Shown: positions 16,323 through 25,901 of the stretch, in pieces
Layout: the number at the start of each line of letters is the position of its first letter
Position numbering within the stretch: position 1 is the stretch's first letter
Source: Streptomyces sp. ATexAB-D23
Lineage (GTDB): Bacteria > Actinomycetota > Actinomycetes > Streptomycetales > Streptomycetaceae
Assembly (NCBI RefSeq): GCF_000373645.1
Contig: NZ_KB892089.1
Location: 124,001 to 188,000, forward strand
DNA length: 64,000 nt
Reading direction: 5' to 3'
Translations under genes and position numbers: made by a program
Notes under the pieces: generated by a model
Database searches by the model: none
Seen by the model: only the letters and a program-made list of their open reading frames with translations
Told to the model about the DNA's origin: nothing

Positions 16323-17654
16323 TCATCGCCGGCCGCCGGGGCCGGTCGCGGCGCGGGCGGCGATCGCCTGCCGGTAGAGGGCGGCGGTGCCCATCGCGGC
16401 CTGCTTCCAGGTGAACCGGGCGAGCACCCGCTCGCGCCCAGCGGCCCCGAGCCGGGCGCGCAGCCCCGCGTCGCCGAGCAGCCGGCCGAGCGCGTCCGCG
16501 AGGGCGCCGGGGTCGGCGGGCGGCACCGCGAGGCAGGTCTCGCCGTCCGCGCCGGCCACCTCGGGGATCGCTCCTCCGGTGGTGGCGACGAGCGGGGTGC
16601 CGGTGGCCATGGCCTCCGCGGCGGGCAGCGAGAAGCCCTCGTACAGGGAGGGGACGCAGGCGATCTGGGCGCCGCGCACCAGGTCGACCAGCTCGGTGTC
16701 GCTGATGCCCTTGACGAACTCGACGGCGTCCGTGAGCCCGTGCCGCTCGATGGCCTGGGCGACCGGCCCGTCCTCGGCGCGGCGCCCGACGACGACGAGG
16801 TGGGCCGCGGGGTTGCCGGTGCGGAGCTTGGCGAGGGCGTCGACGAGGTGGACGAGGCCCTTGAGCGGGACGTCGGCGCTGGAGGTGGTGACGATCCGGC
16901 CGGGGACCTCGGCGACCGAGGGGTCGGGCGACCACAGGTCGGTGTCGGCGCCGATGTGGACGACCTGGACGCGGCGGGGGTCCACGCCGAGGTGGTCCAC
17001 GATCTCCTGCCTGGAGGAGCCGGAGACGGTGAGCACGGACGGCAGTCGGCGCGCGACCCGCTTCTGCATGCGGGTGAAGGCGTACCAGCGGCGTACGGAG
17101 GCGCGGCGGCGGCGGTTGGGGGCCGCGTCCAGGTCGAGCTGCCGGTCGACGGTGATGGGGTGGTGGATCGTGGTGACCAGCGGGGCGCCGAGGTCGCCGA
17201 GCAGCCCGTAGCCGAGCGTCTGGTTGTCGTGGATGACGTCGAACTCGCCGCGGCGGGCGGCGAGGTGGCGCCGGGCCCGCAGGCTGAAGGTGAGCGGTTC
17301 GGGGAAGCCGCCGGTCCACATGGTGGCGACCTCCGCGGCGTCGATCCAGTCCCGGTACTCGCCGCGCTTCGGGGTACGGAACGGGTCGGGCTGCCGGTAG
17401 AGGTCGAGGCTCGGCAGTTCGGTGAGCGGGACGCCCTCGTCGAGCACGGGGTAGGGCTGCGCGCCGATGACTTCGACGCTGTGGCCGAGGCGGGCGAGCT
17501 CCCGGGCGAGGTGGCGTACGTAGACGCCCTGTCCGCCGCAGAAGGGGTTGCCCTTGTACGTGAGGAGTGCGATGCGCAGGGGGCCGTCTCCGTCGCCCGT
17601 GCCCGACGTACCCGGGCCCGTGCGGGGGCCCGACTCTATGGCCTCAGCGGTCAC
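16323..17654 (-). CDS. GT4-family glycosyltransferase
   Basis: 443 residues. A GT-B retaining glycosyltransferase: KGNPFCGGQGVYVRHLAREL near residue 35, the Glyco_transf_4 half with DVIHDNQTLGYGLL, then the GT1 half with TSSADVPLKGLVHLVDALAK, and the donor site PSLYEGFSLPAAEAMATGTP near 320 containing the E-x7-E pair. I chose GTG 17654, six bases after GGGGG, over the longer GTG at 17672. Head of the minus-strand operon with the methyltransferase and barrel genes. The perfect KstR-type site lies 54 bases upstream and could affect this gene as well as kstR. Confidence 0.88.
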   Translation of the reverse strand: MTAEAIESGPRTGPGTSGTGDGDGPLRIALLTYKGNPFCGGQGVYVRHLARELARLGHSVEVIGAQPYPVLDEGVPLTELPSLDLYRQPDPFRTPKRGEYRDWIDAAEVATMWTGGFPEPLTFSLRARRHLAARRGEFDVIHDNQTLGYGLLGDLGAPLVTTIHHPITVDRQLDLDAAPNRRRRASVRRWYAFTRMQKRVARRLPSVLTVSGSSRQEIVDHLGVDPRRVQVVHIGADTDLWSPDPSVAEVPGRIVTTSSADVPLKGLVHLVDALAKLRTGNPAAHLVVVGRRAEDGPVAQAIERHGLTDAVEFVKGISDTELVDLVRGAQIACVPSLYEGFSLPAAEAMATGTPLVATTGGAIPEVAGADGETCLAVPPADPGALADALGRLLGDAGLRARLGAAGRERVLARFTWKQAAMGTAALYRQAIAARAATGPGGRR

Positions 17655-17708
17655 ACTCGGCCCCCTTCTCACTGCGTGTTCGCCGGAGCGTAACCGCTCA
17701 CGCTAATC

Positions 17709-17722
17709 TAGAACAAGTTATA
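17709..17722. promoter_or_regulatory. KstR-type operator, exact consensus match
   Basis: TAGAACAAGTTATA matches all fixed positions of TNNAACNNGTTNNA. It lies in the kstR upstream region, 162 bases before the chosen start, and 54 bases before the divergent glycosyltransferase. Autoregulation by KstR is known in mycobacteria and is the simplest reading. Confidence 0.72.
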
Positions 17723-17884
17723 GACCGGGTCGTTCAATGAGCTACGAATCTACCGGCAGGTAGCGACGGTGCAACGGCGGGATCAGGTGATTCGCGCCAC
17801 GGCACACACCCTGGCATGCTGTGCGCCGCCGCACCGGCCGTCGCGCCCTCGCGGACGCGGACGCAAGCCACGGGGATGGGACAC

Positions 17885-18496
17885 ATGACAGCGGAAGCCA
17901 GACCGGCATCGCCGCCCCTGACGGAACGCCAGGAGGCCCGCCGCCGCCGCATCCTGCACGCCAGCGCCCAGCTCGCCGGCAAGGGCGGTTTCGAGGCCGT
18001 CCAGATGCGCGAGGTGGCGGAGGCCGCCGGGGTCGCCCTCGGCACCCTGTACCGGTACTTCCCGTCCAAGGTCCACCTCCTCGTCGCCACCATGCAGGAC
18101 CAGCTCCAGCACATGCACACGACCCTCCGCAAGCGCCCCCCGGCCGGGGACGACGCGGCGGCCCGGGTCACCGACACCCTGATGCGGGCCTTTCGCGCGA
18201 TGCAGCGCGAACCGCACCTCGCGGACGCGATGGTCCGGGCGCTGACGTTCGCGGACCGCAGCGTGAGCCCCGAGGTGGACACGGTCTCGCGGCTCACGAC
18301 CGCGATCATCCTGGACGCGATGGGGACCGGCCACCCGACGCCGGAACAGCTCTCCGCCGTCCGGGTGATCGAGCACACCTGGCACTCGGCGCTGATCACC
18401 TGGCTCTCGGGCCGGGCGTCGATCGCGCAGGTGCGCACGGACATCGAGACGGTGTGCCGGCTGATCGGCCTGTCGGCGCCGGACCCGGCCCCCTGA
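17885..18496 (+). CDS. kstR: TetR-family steroid catabolism regulator KstR
   Basis: 203 residues. The N-terminal helix-turn-helix with KGGFEAVQMREVAEAAG and VALGTLYRYFPSKVHLLVAT is almost the same, from memory, as mycobacterial KstR, including the VHLLV extension past the FPSK motif. C-terminal features also agree: AMQREPHLADAMVRALTFAD, then SEVD-like VSPEVDT, and HSALITWLSGRAS near residue 175. KstR represses sterol side-chain and ring genes and is released by a 3-oxo-cholestenoyl-CoA type ligand. ATG 17885 is chosen by alignment with the known N-terminus; in-frame ATG 17876 and an upstream start near 17816 are possible. An exact KstR operator lies upstream. Confidence 0.9.
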   Translation: MTAEARPASPPLTERQEARRRRILHASAQLAGKGGFEAVQMREVAEAAGVALGTLYRYFPSKVHLLVATMQDQLQHMHTTLRKRPPAGDDAAARVTDTLMRAFRAMQREPHLADAMVRALTFADRSVSPEVDTVSRLTTAIILDAMGTGHPTPEQLSAVRVIEHTWHSALITWLSGRASIAQVRTDIETVCRLIGLSAPDPAP

Positions 18497-18631
18497 CCCG
18501 GGCGGGCGCCTGCCATGTGCGGCGCCCACACGCCCCGGGGGCCAGGTGGGGTGCCCTGCACCATATCGACGACGGCACGGTGTTCATACGGTTCGGCGAC
18601 ATCACAGGAACACGCCGAGGAGCCGGTCACC

Positions 18632-19873
18632 ATGCCCCGCACAGCCCGCAGATCCCTCAGAGCCCTCACCCCCGTCCGTACCGTCGCCGTCCTGGCCGCG
18701 GCCGGCCTGCTGCTGACCGGCTGCACCGCCGCCGGGAAGGCGGGCGGGTCCGACTCCGCGGAGTCCGCCGACGACTCGGCCGTGAAGGTCGGCCTGGTGT
18801 ACTCCAGGACCGGGCTGCTGGCCGACTACGGCAAGCAGTACCGCGACGGCTTCATGGCCGGCCTGGACTACGCCACCAAGGGCACCCGCAAGGCCGGCGG
18901 CCACCCCATCGAGGTCACCGAGCAGGACGACGCGGGCGACCCGGGCAAGGCCGTGTCCGCCGCGAAGAACCTCATCGGCAAGGGCTACAAGGTGCTGGCC
19001 GGCACCACCGACTCCGGTGTCGCCCTCCAGATGGCCCCGCTCGCCGCCCAGAACAAGGTGCTCTACGTCTGCGGCCCGGCCGCCACCGACGCGGTGACCG
19101 GCATCAACGACTACACCTTCCGCTCCGGCCGCCAGTCCTACCAGGACATCCTGACGGCGGGGACGATGCTCGGGGACGCCAAGGGCAAGAAGGTCACGGT
19201 GCTCGCCCAGGACTCCACCTTCGGCCAGGCCAACGTGGCCGCCGTCAAGGCGGTGCTCGGCGAGAAGGGCGCGAAGGTGGGCTCGGTGCTGGCGCCGCCC
19301 AGCGCGACGGACCTGACGCCGTTCGCCCGGCAGGTCAAGGCGGGCGGGCCCGACCTGGTCTTCGTCGCCTGGGCCGGGTCGACCGCCCCGGCGCTGTGGA
19401 CCGCACTGGACCAGCAGGGCGTACTCGGCGCGAGCAAGGTGGTCACCGGCCTGGCCGGCACCGCCTCGTACCCGGTCTTCGGGGCCGCCGGCTCCAAGGT
19501 GTCGTTCCTGGCGCACTACTTCCCGGGCGCGGGCGGTGACAACGCCGTGGAGAAGGCGATGCTGGACGCGGTGAAGAAGGACGGCGGCCGGCCCGACCTG
19601 TTCACCCCGGACGGCTTCACCGCGGCGCAGATGGTCGTGCACGCCATCGAGGAGGGCGGCGCCACCGACACCGCCGCGATGGTGAAGGCGCTGGAGGGCT
19701 GGAGCTTCGACGGCGTCAAGGGACGGACCCGGGTGCGCGGCGAGGACCACGCGCTGCTCCAGCCGATGTTCGTGGCCAAGCTGGACGGCAAGGGCGAGAC
19801 GGCCGAGCCGAAGCTGCTGGACACCCAGCAGATGGACGCCGTGGCCCCGCCCGTGAAGCCCGCGGCGGGCTGA
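18632..19873 (+). CDS. ABC transporter substrate-binding lipoprotein, branched-chain amino acid (HAAT) type
   Basis: 413 residues. Signal peptide with lipobox LTGC (Cys about residue 30). The mature part is a Peripla_BP_6 fold: KVGLVYSRTGLLADYGKQY, EQDDAGDPGKAVSAAKNLI, STFGQANVAAVKAVLGEKG, and VHAIEEGGATDTAAMVKALE at the end. It binds the substrate outside the membrane for the importer encoded downstream. Such proteins take branched amino acids but also amides, urea and aromatic acids. GAGGAG precedes ATG 18632. It follows kstR by 135 bases with no KstR motif in between. Confidence 0.9.
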   Translation: MPRTARRSLRALTPVRTVAVLAAAGLLLTGCTAAGKAGGSDSAESADDSAVKVGLVYSRTGLLADYGKQYRDGFMAGLDYATKGTRKAGGHPIEVTEQDDAGDPGKAVSAAKNLIGKGYKVLAGTTDSGVALQMAPLAAQNKVLYVCGPAATDAVTGINDYTFRSGRQSYQDILTAGTMLGDAKGKKVTVLAQDSTFGQANVAAVKAVLGEKGAKVGSVLAPPSATDLTPFARQVKAGGPDLVFVAWAGSTAPALWTALDQQGVLGASKVVTGLAGTASYPVFGAAGSKVSFLAHYFPGAGGDNAVEKAMLDAVKKDGGRPDLFTPDGFTAAQMVVHAIEEGGATDTAAMVKALEGWSFDGVKGRTRVRGEDHALLQPMFVAKLDGKGETAEPKLLDTQQMDAVAPPVKPAAG

Positions 19874-19876
19874 ACC

Positions 19877-20661
19877 GTGACCGCACCCCACACCCTCGGG
19901 CAGACGCGCCCGGCGGACAGGGAGACGCCCGTGCTCCGGCTGGAGGGACTCGGCTGGAGCGTCGGCGGCGCCACCATCGTCCAGGACGTCACGCTGAGCG
20001 TCCGCGAGGGCGAGTTCCTCGCCTTCATCGGGCCCAACGGGGCGGGCAAGACCTCCCTGTTCAACCTCATCAGCGGGCTGAACCTGCCGACCGCCGGCCG
20101 CATCGAGCTGGACGGCGCCGAGATGACGGACCGGCCCGCGCACGTGCGGGCCAGGCACGGGGTCGGCCGGACGTTCCAGACGTCCAGCCTGTGGCCCGCG
20201 ATGACCGTCGCCGACCACGTCCGGCTCGCCGCGCAGGCGGCCCGGGGCGGCTCGTACCGGCTGTGGCGGCGCGCCGAGGCGTACCCCGCCGAGGTGGCCG
20301 GGGTCCTGGAACGCACCGGGCTCGGCCACCGGGCGAAGGCCACGGCCGCCGAACTGTCGCACGGCGAGAAGCGGAAGCTGGAGCTGGCCGTGCTGCTGGT
20401 GGGCGAGCCCCGGCTGATGCTGCTCGACGAGCCGATGGCCGGAGTCAGCGCCGAGGAGGTCCCCGCCCTGACCGAACTCATCCGCACCCTGCACCGGGAA
20501 GAGGGGCGCACGGTCCTCATGGTCGAACACCACATGGACGTCCTGCTGGGCCTCGCGGACCGGCTCGCCGTGATGCACCACGGCCGGCTGCTCGCCCTGG
20601 ACACCCCGGAGGCGGTCACCGCCGACCCGACCGTGCAGCAGGCCTACCTCGGGGAGGGGCT

Positions 20662-20665
<4 letters not shown>
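19877..20665 (+). CDS. ABC transporter ATP-binding protein, LivG type
   Basis: 262 residues. Walker A GPNGAGKTS near residue 55, the LivG-specific long insertion after the first strand (TFQTSSLWPAMTVADHV), signature LSHGEKRKLEL, Walker B RLMLLDEPMAGVS and switch His in MVEHHMDVLL. Starts at GTG 19877, three bases after the binding-protein stop. One of two ATPases powering import across the inner membrane. Confidence 0.92.
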
Positions 20666-21407
<742 letters not shown>

Positions 21408-21408
<1 letters not shown>

Positions 21409-22295
21409 TGTCCACCCTCGTCCTGCTCACCATGACCGGACTCGGTCTGGGGGCCCTCTACTTCCTCGTCGCGTCCGGACTCTCGCTGATCTTCGGTCTG
21501 ATGGACGTGCTGAACTTCGCGCACGGGGCGCTGCTGTCCATCGGCGCGTACGGCACCTGGTGGGCCGCGTCCGGGAATCTGCCCGGCGCGGGTCCCGGCG
21601 GGGCCGGTTTCGTGCTGGCGGTCCTGTTCGGTACGGCGGTGGGCACCGCCGCCGCCGTGCTCCTGGAACTCGCCGTCGTCCGCCCGCTCTACACCCGGCC
21701 GCGCGAGCAGGTGCTCGCCACGGTCGGGGTGGGGCTGGCCGTGCCCGCGCTGCTCTCCGGCATCTGGGGCTCGGACGCCCACACCTTCCCCGGGCCCGAG
21801 GCGCTGGGCGGGACCTTCGGGCTGCTGGGCGCGCAGGTCCCCGTCAACCGGCTGGTGCTGGTGGGGGCGGCGGTCGTGGTGCTGGTGGCGCTGCGGCTGT
21901 TCCTCGGCCGGACCCGGCACGGCCTGGTCGTCCGGGCGGGGGTCGAGGACCGGGCGATGGTCACCGCGCTCGGCATCGACGTCCGCAAGGCGTTCACACT
22001 GGTCTTCGCGATCGGCGGCTGCGCGGCGGCGCTCGGCGGGGCGCTCGGCGGGCTGTACTTCGGCTCGGTCGACCCCCACCAGGGCACCTCGCTGCTGATC
22101 TTCGCGTTCGTCGTCGTGGTCACCGGCGGCATGGGGTCGGTGACCGGCGCCGCCGTGGCGTCCGTGGTCATCGGCCTGGTCCAGCAGTTCGCCAACTACT
22201 ACACCGCAGCGGGGCTCGGCGATCTGGCGGTCGTCGTCCTGCTCGCCGTGCTGCTGCTGATCCGGCCGCGCGGACTGACGGGGAGGCTCGCGTGA
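21408..22295 (+). CDS. ABC transporter permease, LivH type
   Basis: 295 residues with about eight membrane segments. SLIFGLMDVLNFAHGALLSIGAY near the N-terminus is the diagnostic LivH stretch; RKAFTLVFAIGGCAAALGG and VVVTGGMGSVTGA follow. The ATG shares one base with the LivF stop. Confidence 0.92.
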
Positions 22296-23404
22296 GCACC
22301 GCCACCGACACACCCGACCGCACCGCCGGGCGCCCGGCGAAGGCCCCGGCCCCGGCCGGGCGGACCCGGCCACTGCGCTGGTGGCCGGCCGTCGTCCTGC
22401 TGGTGCTGGTGGTCGCGCCGTTCAGCGCCGTACCGGTTCCGGGCGTGCTCGACGGGCCCCTCGGCTCGGCGGGCAGTCTGCAACTCCTGGCGACCTGCCT
22501 GCTCTTCGGCGCCCTGGCCACCGGCTACGACCTGCTGCTCGGGCGGACCGGGCTGCTCTCGTTCGGCCACGCCCTGTACTTCGCGGCGGGCAGCTACGCC
22601 ACCAATCTGTTCCTGCTGGAGGCGGGGCTGCCGTTCGCCCTCGCCACCGTTCTCGGGCTGCTCTTCGGGATCGCGCTCGCGCTGGCGCTGGGGTCGGTGA
22701 GCCTGCGCGTCACCGGCATCGGCTTCTCCATGGTGACCCTGGCGTTCGCTCAGGCGGGCTCGATCCTGGTGTCCCGCGACCCCGGCGGGATCACCGGCGG
22801 CGAGGAGGGCCGGGCGGCCCCCTCCGACCTGCTGCCGTCCTCTCTCGTCGGCATCGACAACACCGCCAACCTGTACTGGATCGCGCTGGCCTACCTCGTC
22901 CTCACCCTGGGGGTCGTCCACTGGGCGGTCCGCTCCCCCACCGGCCGGGTCTGGGAGGGCATCAAGGAGAACGAGCGCCGGGTGGAGGTGCTGGGCCTGA
23001 AGCCGTACGGGTTCAAGCTGACGGCGTTCGTGGTCGCGGGCGGGCTCGCGGCGCTCGGCGGGATCGTGCACCTGCTGCTGACGGGCGGTTCCACCCCGCA
23101 GACGACCACCTCCGACTTCACGCTGTCGCTGCTGGTGATGGTGGTGCTCGGCGGCTCCGGGACCCGCTGGGGCCCGATGGTCGGCGGCATCCTCTACACC
23201 TGGGCCGACCACCGGCTCGGCGACCTGGCCGGTTCGGGCGCGGTCGCCGATCTGCCGGCGGTGCTGCGCGTACCGCTCTCGCAGCCGCTGTTCCTGCTGG
23301 GCGTGCTGTTCGTGGCCGTGGTACATCTGCTGCCCGGCGGCCTGGCCCGGCTGCCGTCCCGGCTGCGGGCCGCATCGAACCGGAAGGAGACCGGAGAGCA
23401 GTGA
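22292..23404 (+). CDS. ABC transporter permease, LivM type
   Basis: 370 residues. About 45 basic and Pro-rich residues precede the first membrane helix. GYDLLLGRTGLLSFGHALYF near residue 90 is the LivM signature, and VVLGGSGTRWGPMVGG near 280 is the EAA-like coupling region. GTG 22292 overlaps the LivH stop by four bases. It pairs with LivH to form the channel. Confidence 0.91.
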   Translation: MSTATDTPDRTAGRPAKAPAPAGRTRPLRWWPAVVLLVLVVAPFSAVPVPGVLDGPLGSAGSLQLLATCLLFGALATGYDLLLGRTGLLSFGHALYFAAGSYATNLFLLEAGLPFALATVLGLLFGIALALALGSVSLRVTGIGFSMVTLAFAQAGSILVSRDPGGITGGEEGRAAPSDLLPSSLVGIDNTANLYWIALAYLVLTLGVVHWAVRSPTGRVWEGIKENERRVEVLGLKPYGFKLTAFVVAGGLAALGGIVHLLLTGGSTPQTTTSDFTLSLLVMVVLGGSGTRWGPMVGGILYTWADHRLGDLAGSGAVADLPAVLRVPLSQPLFLLGVLFVAVVHLLPGGLARLPSRLRAASNRKETGEQ

Positions 23405-24294
23405 CTGCGCACCCGGAGTACGAAGAGATCGAGGTCCCCGTGCGCGGGGGCGCGTTGGCGGCGCTGCGCTGGCCGGCCGCCGACCCGGACGCCCCGGTGG
23501 TGGTGGCGCTGCACGGCATCACCGCCAACGCGCTGTCCTGGGCGGCGGTGGCCCGGCAGCTGGCCGGCCGCGTCACGCTGATCGCCCCGGACCTGCGGGG
23601 CCGGGCCGGCAGCGCGCACCTGCCGGGGCCGTACGGCATCGGCGCGCACACCGACGACATCGCCGCCCTCGCCGAGGCCCTGGGCCCGGACCGGGTGGTG
23701 CTGGCGGGCCACTCGATGGGCGCGTTCGTGGCGGCGCTGGCCGCGGTGCGCCACCCGGACCGTTTCGGGCCGCTGCTGCTCGTGGACGGCGGCATCGGCT
23801 TCCCCGCCCCCACCCATCTGACCCCGGACGAGCTGATGACGGCGGTGATCGGCCCGGCGATGGACCGGCTGTCGATGACCTTCCCGGACCGGGCCGCCTA
23901 CCGCGCGTTCTGGCAGGCCCACCCGGCGTTCGCGGACGCCTGGTCGGACGAGGTGGACGCGTACATCCAGCGCGATCTGACGGGCGAGGAGCCGGAGTTG
24001 CGCTCGACCTGCCGGATCGAGGCGATCCGCACGGACGGGGTCGGCCTGTTCGACGAGGAGGTCCTCTCGGCGGTGCGGAAGCTGCCCGCCGACGCGGTGC
24101 TGCTGTGGGCGGCGCGCGGCCTGATGGACGAGGAGCAGGGCCTGTACGACGAGGGCCGGCTGACCGCCGCCGGCCTGGGCGGGACCCGGGTGGAGCCGGT
24201 CGCGGTGCGGGACGTGAACCACTACACGGTCCTCACGGGCGACCGGGGCGCGCGGGAGATCGCGGACCGGCTGGTGGCGTTCGCGCGCGCCTGA
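23401..24294 (+). CDS. Alpha/beta hydrolase
   Basis: 297 residues, about the size of the fold. Oxyanion motif VVALHGITANALSW, nucleophile elbow VLAGHSMGAFVAAL (Ser about residue 109), acid in LLLVDGGIGFP or the later acidic loop, and a catalytic His in VRDVNHYTVLTG near the end. No signal peptide, so cytoplasmic. It overlaps livM by four bases and is therefore the last gene of the transporter operon; it probably hydrolyses an ester or amide of the imported compound. Specificity unknown. Confidence 0.88.
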   Translation: MTAHPEYEEIEVPVRGGALAALRWPAADPDAPVVVALHGITANALSWAAVARQLAGRVTLIAPDLRGRAGSAHLPGPYGIGAHTDDIAALAEALGPDRVVLAGHSMGAFVAALAAVRHPDRFGPLLLVDGGIGFPAPTHLTPDELMTAVIGPAMDRLSMTFPDRAAYRAFWQAHPAFADAWSDEVDAYIQRDLTGEEPELRSTCRIEAIRTDGVGLFDEEVLSAVRKLPADAVLLWAARGLMDEEQGLYDEGRLTAAGLGGTRVEPVAVRDVNHYTVLTGDRGAREIADRLVAFARA

Positions 24295-24300
24295 CCGGGA

Positions 24301-24347
24301 ACGGCGGGAGGGGCCCGGCACACCGTCCGCCGGGCCCCTCCCGCCGT
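24301..24347. terminator. Bidirectional terminator hairpin
   Basis: A perfect 19-base stem (24301-24319 with 24329-24347) around a 9-base loop, between the convergent hydrolase and depolymerase genes. Confidence 0.85.
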
Positions 24348-24352
24348 GCGTG

Positions 24353-25636
24353 TCAGGTGGTGCAGCCGCTGTCGGCGATGACGAAGTAGCCCGCCGGGGT
24401 CTCCTTCAGGGTGTGGCTGACGAAGAGGTTGTACAGGCCCATGTTCTCGTCGGAGCCGTTGGCGTAGACGTACCCGCCGGAGGTGTGCGCCCGGCCGGCC
24501 GTGACGTGGGCGTAGTTGGAGGCGGTGTAGCACGCGGCGGGGTCGGGCGTACCGGGGTCGCCGCCGTCACCCGGGTCGCCACCGTCGCCGGGGTCCCCTC
24601 CATCGCCCGGGTCACCGCCGTCGCCGGGGGCGGTGCCGTCGTCCAGGCCCCAGAAGACGCCCGTGTAGTACGAGGAGCAGATGGAGTTCAGGAAGTAGGC
24701 GGCCGTCGAGCCGCACTGCTGGTCGCCGGAGCCGGGGGCGACGGCCAGGCCGTGGCCCATGCCGGAGATCGAGTACATCTGCACGGCCGGCTTGCCGGAG
24801 GCGTCGTTGTAGACGGTACGGGTGGTGCTGCCGGGCAGGGTGTCGGTGGACGACGGGGTCTGGCTGATGCCCCAGACGTTGGTCCACTGGTCGCGCAGGG
24901 CCGTGGCGTTGGCCGGGTAGACCGTGTAGTCCGAGGTGCCCTGCCAGATCGCCACCCGGGGCCACGGGCCGCTGTAGCCGGGGTAGGCGGCGCGGACCTT
25001 GTCGCCCCACTGCGCGGGTGTCTGGCTCTGCGGGCCGTACTGGCAGGTGGAGGCGGCCACCTGGCTCGTCGCGCACTGGGCGGGCAGCCCCGAGGCCACC
25101 GAGCCGCCGGCGAAGACGTCCGGGTAGGCGGCGAGCAGGTCGGCGGTCATCCCGCCGCCCGCCGAGAGTCCGGTGACGTACACCCGGCCCGCGTCGGTGC
25201 CGTAGGTCTGCTTCGCGTAGTCGACCATCTGCACGATGGACGCGGCCTCGCCCTTGCCCCGGGTGTCGTCGGCCGGGTCGAACCAGTTGAAGCAGGACAG
25301 CGCGTTGTTCGCGGAGGTGGTCTGCGGGAAGACGACCGCGAAGCCCCACTCGTCGGCGAACTCGGGCCAGCCGGAGTTGGTGTAGTACGCGTCGGCGCTC
25401 TGGGCACAGCCGTGCAGCGCGACGACGAGGGGGGCGTTGCCGGGGAGCCCGGCCGGGGTGTACGCGTACATCTGGAGGTTGCCGGGGTTGGAGCCGAAGC
25501 CGGTCACCTGCTGGAGGCCGGAGGCGGCAGCCGCGGGCTGCGCGGCGGTGGTGGCGCTCAGCGTCGCGGCGAGCAGGCCGAGGGCGGCCGTGGAGGCGAC
25601 GCGGCGGAAGAGGCGTTTCAGGATCGTTGGACGCAC
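24353..25636 (-). CDS. Secreted poly(3-hydroxybutyrate) depolymerase (esterase PHB family) with substrate-binding domain
   Basis: 427 residues. A signal peptide with tandem Arg (LKRLFRRVASTAALGL) ends near AAAAS, residue 38. The catalytic domain (about 45-320) has PLVVALHGCAQSADAYY (oxyanion His), VYVTGLSAGGGMTADLL (nucleophile Ser) and SISGMGHGLAVAPG (His). A linker of PGDGGD repeats leads to a small C-terminal domain from CYTASNYAHVTAG, like the binding domains of PHB depolymerases. It would act outside the cell, releasing 3-hydroxybutyrate oligomers from short-chain polyester. GTG 25636 has GGAGA upstream. Divergent 3-hydroxybutyrate dehydrogenase supports the call. Confidence 0.9.
   Translation of the reverse strand: MRPTILKRLFRRVASTAALGLLAATLSATTAAQPAAAASGLQQVTGFGSNPGNLQMYAYTPAGLPGNAPLVVALHGCAQSADAYYTNSGWPEFADEWGFAVVFPQTTSANNALSCFNWFDPADDTRGKGEAASIVQMVDYAKQTYGTDAGRVYVTGLSAGGGMTADLLAAYPDVFAGGSVASGLPAQCATSQVAASTCQYGPQSQTPAQWGDKVRAAYPGYSGPWPRVAIWQGTSDYTVYPANATALRDQWTNVWGISQTPSSTDTLPGSTTRTVYNDASGKPAVQMYSISGMGHGLAVAPGSGDQQCGSTAAYFLNSICSSYYTGVFWGLDDGTAPGDGGDPGDGGDPGDGGDPGDGGDPGTPDPAACYTASNYAHVTAGRAHTSGGYVYANGSDENMGLYNLFVSHTLKETPAGYFVIADSGCTT
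24551..24628 (-). repeat. Tandem 18-base repeats encoding the PGDGGD linker
   Basis: Four and a third copies of a six-codon unit (P-G-D-G-G-D) join the catalytic and substrate-binding domains of the depolymerase. Copies differ mainly at third positions, so the protein repeat is kept while the DNA drifts. Confidence 0.85.
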
Positions 25637-25901
25637 GGGGCTGCATCTCCCTGTCGTGGGGGTGGGCGGTCCGATGGGTTGCTGCCGGAACCTACGAGCA
25701 GCGCACGCCCCCGCCCATGTGGCAGACGGACACCGGCGGGCCCCGGCTGTGTGCGGCCGTTCCCTTGCGCCGCGCCCGGGACCGGCGCGGGGGCCGCCCC
25801 GGCGGGGACCGGCACCACGTACGCCGCCACCATGCCGGGGCGGGAGGGTGTGTGCACCGGCGCCATGTGACACGGGCCGCCGCGTACCTACGGTGACGGC
25901 C

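Noticed and set aside
17654..17884. Mobile element boundary near kstR
   Set aside because: No inverted terminal repeats, target duplication or integrase are visible; the lower GC fits a divergent promoter.
24551..24628. Short repeat array that might be regulatory
   Set aside because: It is in frame and encodes the Gly/Asp/Pro linker of the depolymerase. Differences lie at third positions.
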